NCBI RefSeq assembly: GCF_030247195.1
Contig: NC_080671.1
Location: 32,524,343 to 32,588,342 of the forward strand
Origin: Topomyia yanbarensis
Lineage: Eukaryota; Arthropoda; Insecta; Diptera; Culicidae
Length of the DNA: 64,000 nucleotides
Reading direction: 5' to 3'
Of this stretch, positions 56,764-64,000 are shown piece by piece. Position 1 is the first letter of the stretch. Every line of letters begins with the position of its first letter. The notes beneath the pieces were generated by a model. It worked only from the letters and a program-made list of their open reading frames with translations, made no database searches and was not told the DNA's origin. A program made the position numbers and the translations under genes.

Positions 56764-58960
56764 CATTTAATTTAGAATAATGTGGTTACAAATGGCAGAT
56801 CATCTTTTTTTCTCGACGACATGTTGTTAGGCACTAGAAGTAGTATATGTGATGTTTTTTCGAAGAGTTATTTAATTTTTTTATGAACAATTGTTTAAAA
56901 AATCTACAAAATAGAATTTTTTCGGATTTGAATTATATGACAATTTTATTGCTGATTAGTTCGTTAAAATTTAATTAGGCCGCCTGTAGTAAAGTTTTAA
57001 AAATAAAGGGGCTAAAAATTTCAAATATCGATATTATTATAGACTAACAGACAAAAAACTCGAAAAAAATTCTTCACCCGCTTTAACGGTCATTTTAAAT
57101 ATATTTGGGACTGTGGTCTCATTTGCGATTATGGCGCCACTGATATATCGTCGCTGTTGTGCTATCTTATGACAAACGCCATTTTGGGGTAAACTTAGTT
57201 AGATATGCCATATCACTTGTCTAAAAAATCTCTACAAAGCCACGTTTTCAGAATTTTAATATTCTGCTTGGTTACTGAAATATAGCGAGAAACGTGCTGA
57301 GAAATTTTTACTTTTTTGCTTCAAATGACTGTATCTGTGCATTGGCTCCAGTTATCTTGTTGTATAAGATATTTTTGTGTAAAACTATCTGAGAAATATA
57401 AAGGCATAATCATTTTCAAAACAAAAATTCAAGATTACTGAGAAAAATGCAGTTTAAGTTTTAAACCGGAAATGTAGTACTGTAACTAAAAATAATTATT
57501 TCTTCTAAATTCCCTGACTCATTTCCTTCAAAGTGCATCTCACCGATTGTTTATAGACCAAATGAAGCCAAAGATATGAATAAAAGTTAATAGTGAATTA
57601 TTTTTTTTTCTTTAGAAAATTTTCCATGCACGATTATGACACGCCATACAAATTTTATCATCAATACACACCTATGACACGTGTGAATGCGTGTTTGCAT
57701 TTATAGTAAAAACTTGCAACATAGTCAACTGATCTTCGTAATATTTGAGATCAAGGATGCAAAATGCTTACCTTTTCTGCGGCTGTAATTTTTCTGCCTA
57801 CATTCTCATTTCTTTTTTGACGCTGCTGTCGTTCGCTATTGCAGGACGCCGAGCGCTGCACGGCAGTCTGTAAGCAAAGCAGTAACATGACAAAGAAATA
57901 CTGCCCCCAGTACAGTCACCAGACGCGAGTGGTACAGCTTCTCTTTCCTCATTTTACACTTTTTAATATTTTTAATATATTCAATATTTTCAATCAAAAA
58001 CGACGGCAATAAATGCGGTTCGTTTACGCCACGACCGGCATCATCGCTTTGGTGTGCGGGCCTCTCCCTTTGACTACGCAGAGAAAAGTGTACAAAGCGA
58101 GAGAACAAACTTTACTACGCCACACTCTCACCGAGCAGTCGGAGTACAGCAGCAAAACAAAAATGTATTCTACTGCTCTACGGGAAAATGTACTCGGTAT
58201 GGCTACCGTTCTGGCATGAGCTGTAGTGATGCGTCGCTGTAGCGGGCTGTACGGCTTGTGCAAATGTAAATATACCGAAAAAAATGTAGTTTACCAGTAC
58301 CTTTGGCATCCCTGTTTGAGATATTAACACAGTGTGCAGTGTTGGTGTCATTAGGAGAACTTTTAGATTTCCATCTAATATTGCCAGTAATGGTTTTAGC
58401 TGCATGTAAGATACCAGCGTAAGGTGTGTTGAGGCCCTGTACGTCTGTGCGATGATTTACGGTGTTGGGTGTATTGGCAATATGACACATCTCTAGCGGT
58501 GGTAGAGCCGAAGATCGAAATGTGCGATCAATGATTTTCGTTCTCTCCAGAGCAAAGCTGTGTCCTCGTTTCCGACATTCAATAAGCGAAAAAGCGTGTC
58601 AGTTGGCCACTTGATGTGCGAATGATGAAGATGGAACTGCTTAAAGCAGCGTAGATTCTTTGCTCGCGAACATTTATCACATTTTTTATGTATTTTCACG
58701 ACATTCAATTAGCTAGAGACTACTGGGTAGGGAAAGTTATGAAAATTAGAGCCACAGTACTCAAGTAAGAGCAAGGATGTGAAGTATACAGATCGGAAAA
58801 CTAGAAGTGGCAGGGTCATTAGAACAGGCTTAATATCTTACGGGCTTAACTTTTGTCTTCTGATAATAAGGGTCGAGCTTAGGCAGCATAACTACGAATC
58901 ACTCGAGTTCACAGCATGTCTCCTGGCATAGCCAGACTTGTCCATCTTTACCGTGAGAAC
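56764..58960. other. Unassigned region; GC-richer part 57830-58720
   Basis: The first kilobase is plain AT-rich sequence. From 57830 to 58720 composition is more balanced and several overlapping frames of 60-95 codons are open on both strands, especially minus (LPPLEMCHIANTPNTVNH, MNVVKIHKKCDKCSRAKN). None matches a family I know. This could be an LTR or internal piece of an LTR element, or a worn gene. Confidence 0.3.
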
Positions 58961-59470
58961 CGGTCGGGTGGTGTGTAATGTGGGAGGGAGGGGTGTGGAG
59001 AAGGGTGGTGTGCAATGGGAGGGGGAGGGCAACATCTCACCGCATATCCCTAGCTACGCCCCTATTAAAATACAGAAAGCCCATACAAGTTAAAAAAAAT
59101 TGGCCCTCCGCGATGCGGTTGACGATTTTCAGAGTGATTGCATAACCTTTTTGTATGTGAAAGGCAAAAATGTGCCAAAGTCCAAAAAAGTCAATTTTCC
59201 ATTCCATTTTGCATCGTTTTTTTGACATCAAAAATTCAAATTCAATTTGGAATTTTCCTTTACTCTACTCTTTGAGCAGTTCCGGCTTAAATGGAATCCA
59301 GATCCGTCGTAGGTCGCCAATGTGGTCAAATCGACATTGGTTAGTCATTATTGCTCTAGACTGGCAAATTCAAGTGATTTTGAACCCATTTTAAAAAGTT
59401 TTGCATCAGTGGTAGCAGTCTATATGAAAATTTGCTACGTGTCAATAGCAGCCGATGGGAAGGTTGTACC
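58961..59470 (+). repeat. Family A repeat, partial copy A9
   Basis: G-rich tract (GGGAGGGAGGGGTGTGG), CTACGCCCCTATTAAAATAC, GATTGCATAACCTTTTTGTA then TGTGAAAGGCAAAAATGTGC, and later AATAGCAGCCGATGGGAAGG. It is truncated relative to A2. Confidence 0.6.
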
Positions 59471-60137
59471 ACTGGGATATGGCCTTTGGAAGTAAACATT
59501 CCAACTTTTATTCAAATATGTTAATTTACACGTTGTAGTTAACGTTAGGTAACAAACCCTATTTTCATTTTTTTTTTTCAGTGCGGCATATAAATGACAC
59601 CTTTTGTACAATATGTTTATGTAATCAAATGGTAAGGATTTTCTTTAAAACCGCGACACGTACAAACGATCTAAAAAAGTCAATGGACAAACATGGCTTG
59701 AAGTCTGGTAGAAAACCCATCTATAACCGCATACCGCATTCAAATCTCTAGAACTTCCGATTCCGCCAATGAAATATTTTCAAACTTGCAGGGGATATAC
59801 TTGAATACTATATCTTTCGAATACCAAGCACCAAATAAGTTTCGTGTATAAAGAAAAGACTAAACCTGTGGGTGTATGCTGGTAGCCTTATGAAACGTGC
59901 CATAAAACTTCAAATCGCAATATCTCTCGAATCTCTGGATGGATCATTTTGAAATTCACTCAGAATATGCTTGGATACTGTATTTTACGAATGCCGTATG
60001 CCGAATTGATGGTAATTTTTTCTGCTAATAACGGTTTTAGGTACACCGTGTGATCATATTCATAATAGTCTTGCTTCATTCAAAGGCCAATAAAGTGATA
60101 AAATACTTTGGAAGAACGTTTCGGATAAACTATCACA
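59471..60137. other. No gene recognised
   Basis: AT-rich sequence between the family A fragment and the LINE tail. Confidence 0.4.
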
Positions 60138-60232
60138 TTTTTTTTTTTTTTTCTAAAATTTTATTTTTAAGCTCAATATAATAAACATAGCGGAGCTGAC
60201 ATTACATTTGTTTGAATTCACTGTTAATTTAT

Positions 60233-60250
60233 GTATATATATATATATAG
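60233..60250. repeat. TA microsatellite
   Basis: About nine AT units in the LINE 3' UTR. Confidence 0.9.
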
Positions 60251-60342
60251 GTTCAGTGATGCTGGGCGTCCATTTACGGCCAATGTAGACATAGTTTCGA
60301 TACGCCGTGTATTGAGTTGTCAGTCGGTGCCTGTCAAAGAGA

Positions 60343-63300
60343 TCAAATTTTGAGATCAATTTCTTTAAGGAATCTGCATATTTCGGTGATGTATTCAAAG
60401 TCTCTAATGGCCAGAATATCTCTGACTGGTATATGAGCAGGTTTTCTGATTTGGTTTAAACGGCCAATTAACTCCTCCCGTTTTTGACTATTTTCATCGC
60501 AATCCCATAACACATGGTCGATATCTTCGTACCCTTTCTTGCAACGACATACATTTGTGTTAACAACATTTATCCGAAACAGGTGTGCATTTAATGCGTA
60601 ATGGTTAGCCATCAATCGAGATACTGTGACGATGAATGATCTATCTAATTCATGGCCTTTAAACCACGACAGTCTAGACACGTTAGGGATTATTGAATAG
60701 CACCATCGGCCCAAAGCGCTGCATGACCATTTTATTTGCCAGTCCCGTAACACTAATTGTTTTGGAAGATAAAAATATTCACTATGTTGAATATTCCTGT
60801 TATATACTGCCTCACTCTCACGCCCAATATTAGCTAGAATATCCGCTTCATCATTACCTAAAATTCGGCAATGTGAAGGAATCCAAACAAAAGAGATTCT
60901 ATAGTTTTGATGTGTTAGCTGGCTTACCATCTCTTTAATTTTTAAAATAAATATGGAAGACTGCCTCGAAAAACCTTGTTTCTTTAACGCCTCCAACGAG
61001 CTAAGGCTATCGGAAAAAATATAATAATGATCAGGTTCAAAATCTCTAATTATTTCAATTGCATGATAAATTGCAACGAGCTCGGCGACGAATATTGAGC
61101 ATGGGGTTTTCAATCTAAAACTGGCAGTTCGACTGCAATGAGCAACACCAAACCCTGTTGAATTATGCATTACTGACCCATCGGTATACAGTCTTCTACT
61201 GTGATCTATATGCCCGTATTTTCTCTGGAAGATCGTGGGAGCGAAATTCGGTAACATATTTTTTGGTATTCCTCTAATTGCAATCGTCATCGAAGTATCT
61301 ATATCAGGAGTATAGCCAATGGTTTCTAATGAAAATTCTCTCTCGCTAGTTGGAGGATTTGGAGAAATTTCCTCCGAAATGTATTCTTTGTAAATTGATA
61401 AAAACTTCGAGCATGGATTTATTTCGAAAATCTGTTCTAACTTCTCCAGCACCTCTGGATTGTAAGACTCACATCTTATCAAAAATTTATAGGAAAGTTC
61501 GGCAAATCTTAATCCTAATGGAGTTACTCCACACATCACCTCTAAAGATACAGTGGGTGTTGACATCATGCAACCTAGAGAAATGCGTAGACATCGATAT
61601 TGTACACGATCCAGTTTAACGCAGTGGGTTCGAGCGGCGGTTTGAAAATTAAAACAACCGTATTCTAACTGTGGCCGTACCGTAGAAGTGTACAACTGCA
61701 GTAAGTCAGTAGGATGAGCCCCCCACCACGACCCAGTGATGCATCGCAAAAAGTTCACTAGCTTCGAACATTTCTTAATTAGGTATTCAATATGTTTTTT
61801 CCAAATGCATTTTCTGTCAAACCAAACACCAAGATATAAAAAATTCAACGACTCTTTTATCATCGTCCCATTTAAATAGAATTTAATCGTTGCAGGATTA
61901 TGTTTTCTCGAAAACATCACAGTTTCGGTTTTTTGCGACGAAAAAGTCAACCCTTTATTGTTACCCCAGGATACTAAGTTGTTCAGAGATAATTGCATAT
62001 CCTTCTGCATAATATCAGGTTTTTTGCCAACAGCGTATAGTACTGCATCATCGGCATATTGTCTCAAAATGCATTTTCCAACCAGACAACCATCGATATC
62101 AGAAGTATATATATTATAAAGCAATGGACTAAGGCAGGAGCCCTGCGCGAGACCCACGTGACATTCTCGAGATGTTTTTGCAATGTTATCGTTAAAAAAT
62201 ATCATATTTCTTAATGAAAGAAGATTATACAAGAATTCACACATTTTTTTTGAAATTCCAAGTTCAAATAAACGGTCGCATAATAGATGTATTACCACAG
62301 AGTCATATGCTCCTTTAACATCGAGGAAAATCGCTGATGTTTCCTCTTTTCTAGAGAACCCTAATTGTATATCGGACGATAAAAGAGCCAAGCAATCTTG
62401 TGTACCCCGACCTTTCCTGAATCCGTATTGTGAAACGGAGAGAATTTTATTCTCTTCAGTCCACCGTTCCAAACGTACCAGGATCATTTTTTCTAACAGT
62501 TTTCTAAGGCGTGATAAGATGCATATAGGGCGATATGACTCGTGGTTTGCGGCGGGTTTTCCAGATTTTAGAAGTGCAACTACCTTTACTTCCCTCCATG
62601 ATTCAGGACACATATTGTTTTGTACAAACATATTGAAAAGCGATAGCAACATTTGTTTAGCAATCGACGGGAGATTTTTCAAAAGAGCAAATTTTATTCT
62701 ATCTAGACCGGGAGAGGAGTTGTTACAAGTGAGAAGGGCCATAGACAGTTCGATCATGGAAAATGGGTCTGATAAGGTACATGTTGATTCCGAGTTCTCA
62801 TAACATGGACTTTGTTTAGAAACATAATCAGGGCATATTCTGCTCGCGAAATCGAAAATCCATTCATCGTTGTACTCTCTATCTTCGTTTACTGTTTTGG
62901 TGTTTCTCATCCCTCTAGCCATTTTCCATAAAGTGGTCATTGATGTGTCTTTATTTAGCGCCTGCACTTGTTTTCGCCAGTACCCTAATTTCTTAGAACG
63001 AAAAAGATTTTTGGAACGAGATTCAGCAGCCAAGTACTCTTGAAGACAGATGACGGATCCAGTATTCCTGAATTCTTTATATGCATCTGATTTTTGTTGG
63101 TAGGCTTCGGAACAATCGGTATCCCACCAAGCTGTAGGCGTTCTACTTTTCACTATATTGTCTTTAGGAGGCTTTTTGGTTTGTGCTTCCAGCGCTGCTT
63201 GTATAATTGATTGCGCCAACGCATCGTATTTTTTCAGTGGATCAGGGTCGTTTGAATTTAAAATGTTCTCTACATATTTTTCCACGAGATAAGCATATAA

Positions 63301-64000
63301 CTGCCAATCAATATGTTTGGACAGGTCATATTGTACAAGAATCTCCGGTGGAGGTGGAGATGAATAAGAAACGGTAATCAGAATCGGTAAGTGATCACTT
63401 CCATGGGGGTCATTTATAATTGACCATTTACAATTTAGAGCTAGCGACGATGAACAAAGAGACAAATCTATTCTGCTTTCTCTTACCGGTGCGCAAGAGA
63501 TGCGTGTGACTTCACCCGTGTTTAAAACAGTCAGATCGCAATCGTCGCACAGGTCATATATTACTTTAGCTCGAGCATCATCATACGATTCGCCCCAAAC
63601 GGTGCCATGTGCATTGAAATCGCCTAATACTAATCTAGGTTGAGGAAGGGTAGAAATAATGGTTTTACAGTTGTCAAAGCTAATGTTTTGATTTGGAGGG
63701 ATGTAAACTGACAAGAAAGAAACATTAAACTCGTTAATTTTACAAGTACACGCAACCACCTCCGGTCCAGCCGGGGTTACAATATCAATTTTTCGAAAAT
63801 TGTGTCCTTTTTTGATAGCTATCAAAATTCCTCCATAACCGTCTCGGCGGTCTTTTCGAATCACGTTAAAGCCTGGTAAATAGAAATCCATTTCTTCTGA
63901 CAACCAAGTTTCGGAAAGCACTAGGACATCAGCATTTTTGTTGTGTAATAGGACACGGAGAGAATCAATCTTAGGTAAAATACTCCGGCAGTTCCATTGG
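60343..64000 (-). CDS. I-type LINE ORF2: endonuclease, reverse transcriptase, RNase H (partial)
   Basis: The frame is intact from 60343 to the window edge. The GTG at 63921 is not the start, because the frame continues upstream as QWNCRSILPKIDSLRVLLHN then ADVLVLSETWL, the usual opening of an APE endonuclease. Counting from that GTG: E4 in SETW, GDFNAHGTVWG from 100 and GSDHLPI from 174 are endonuclease motifs. RT blocks are YRPICIL from 463, FLDVKGAYD (D534), LAQGSCLSPLL from 591 and YADD at 622-625. RNase H has D914 (YTDGS), E947, D971 (SDS), H1017 and D1027. The C-terminal CCHC-like motif is C1125, C1127, H1136, C1141. The RT block normally reading PQGS has AQGS, which is seen in active I-type elements as well. 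I clade is my assignment from RT plus RNase H order. Confidence 0.92.
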   Translation of the reverse strand, partial: QWNCRSILPKIDSLRVLLHNKNADVLVLSETWLSEEMDFYLPGFNVIRKDRRDGYGGILIAIKKGHNFRKIDIVTPAGPEVVACTCKINEFNVSFLSVYIPPNQNISFDNCKTIISTLPQPRLVLGDFNAHGTVWGESYDDARAKVIYDLCDDCDLTVLNTGEVTRISCAPVRESRIDLSLCSSSLALNCKWSIINDPHGSDHLPILITVSYSSPPPPEILVQYDLSKHIDWQLYAYLVEKYVENILNSNDPDPLKKYDALAQSIIQAALEAQTKKPPKDNIVKSRTPTAWWDTDCSEAYQQKSDAYKEFRNTGSVICLQEYLAAESRSKNLFRSKKLGYWRKQVQALNKDTSMTTLWKMARGMRNTKTVNEDREYNDEWIFDFASRICPDYVSKQSPCYENSESTCTLSDPFSMIELSMALLTCNNSSPGLDRIKFALLKNLPSIAKQMLLSLFNMFVQNNMCPESWREVKVVALLKSGKPAANHESYRPICILSRLRKLLEKMILVRLERWTEENKILSVSQYGFRKGRGTQDCLALLSSDIQLGFSRKEETSAIFLDVKGAYDSVVIHLLCDRLFELGISKKMCEFLYNLLSLRNMIFFNDNIAKTSRECHVGLAQGSCLSPLLYNIYTSDIDGCLVGKCILRQYADDAVLYAVGKKPDIMQKDMQLSLNNLVSWGNNKGLTFSSQKTETVMFSRKHNPATIKFYLNGTMIKESLNFLYLGVWFDRKCIWKKHIEYLIKKCSKLVNFLRCITGSWWGAHPTDLLQLYTSTVRPQLEYGCFNFQTAARTHCVKLDRVQYRCLRISLGCMMSTPTVSLEVMCGVTPLGLRFAELSYKFLIRCESYNPEVLEKLEQIFEINPCSKFLSIYKEYISEEISPNPPTSEREFSLETIGYTPDIDTSMTIAIRGIPKNMLPNFAPTIFQRKYGHIDHSRRLYTDGSVMHNSTGFGVAHCSRTASFRLKTPCSIFVAELVAIYHAIEIIRDFEPDHYYIFSDSLSSLEALKKQGFSRQSSIFILKIKEMVSQLTHQNYRISFVWIPSHCRILGNDEADILANIGRESEAVYNRNIQHSEYFYLPKQLVLRDWQIKWSCSALGRWCYSIIPNVSRLSWFKGHELDRSFIVTVSRLMANHYALNAHLFRINVVNTNVCRCKKGYEDIDHVLWDCDENSQKREELIGRLNQIRKPAHIPVRDILAIRDFEYITEICRFLKEIDLKI

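Larger units (their letters stand above)
60138..64000 (-). mobile_element. I-type non-LTR retrotransposon, continues past right edge
   Basis: Minus-strand LINE. Its 3' end is marked by a poly(A) tail, seen here as a T run at 60138-60152. The 3' UTR of about 190 bases carries a TA microsatellite at 60233-60250. The ORF is open to the last base of the window, so the 5' part (rest of the endonuclease, possibly ORF1) lies beyond it. Confidence 0.9.

Noticed and set aside
58013..58490. Cluster of 60-95-codon frames as small genes
   Set aside because: They overlap each other on both strands, lack recognisable motifs and are probably one worn non-host sequence.

Overview
The window looks like nuclear DNA of a culicine mosquito, most likely Aedes. 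It is AT-rich with many transposable elements (TEs), short introns inside genes and very long TE-filled introns. It carries tRNA-derived SINEs resembling Feilai of Aedes aegypti and a LOA-clade LINE resembling the Lian type. Species and element names come from family knowledge, not from a database search.

The only host genes I can support are three paralogous takeout/juvenile-hormone-binding-protein (JHBP) genes, all on the plus strand in tandem. Gene 1 has exons 2-4 at 1953-2877, and its signal-peptide exon is probably off the left edge. Gene 2 has exons 2-4 at 18173-19066, with a phase-matched signal-peptide exon and TATA box at 3.8-4.0 kb. Gene 3 has exons 2-4 at 41755-42556, with a phase-matched first exon at 31423-31492 and a strong TATA/initiator promoter. 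All share the same intron positions and phases (1, 2, 1). Intron 1 is about 14.2 kb in gene 2 and 10.3 kb in gene 3. Intron 2 of gene 3 uses a GC-AG splice pair. The encoded proteins should be small secreted carriers of hydrophobic ligands; genes 2 and 3 are the closer pair.

The rest is mostly mobile DNA. A near full-length LOA-type LINE with an intact 1212-codon ORF lies antisense in intron 1 of gene 2 (about 9.5-13.6 kb). An I-type LINE with a long intact ORF enters from the right edge (60.1-64 kb, minus strand). Broken LINE pieces occur at 0.85-1.15, 7.95-8.47, 14.07-15.54, 21.7-22.18 and 33.35-33.7 kb. A Tc1/mariner/pogo-like transposase relic at 15.5-17.5 kb is split by a 1364-bp foldback element with 5-bp target site duplications (TSDs) and termini matching the V(D)J heptamer CACAGTG (Transib-like).

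Other non-autonomous DNA elements can be delimited by TSDs: a piggyBac-like element with TTAA (47912-48969), hAT-like elements with 8-bp TSDs (35351-36961, 50473-51364, and an older one at 43598-44506), and a TA-flanked element (19678-20905). Three SINE copies lie at 36.7, 44.8 and 56.6 kb. A high-copy repeat (called family A here) recurs at least nine times, and a second repeat rich in TTCATGAA/TTCACGAA-like motifs (family C) at least three times. The 46-54 kb block is a five-layer nest of insertions. I found no rRNA, functional tRNA or CRISPR array.
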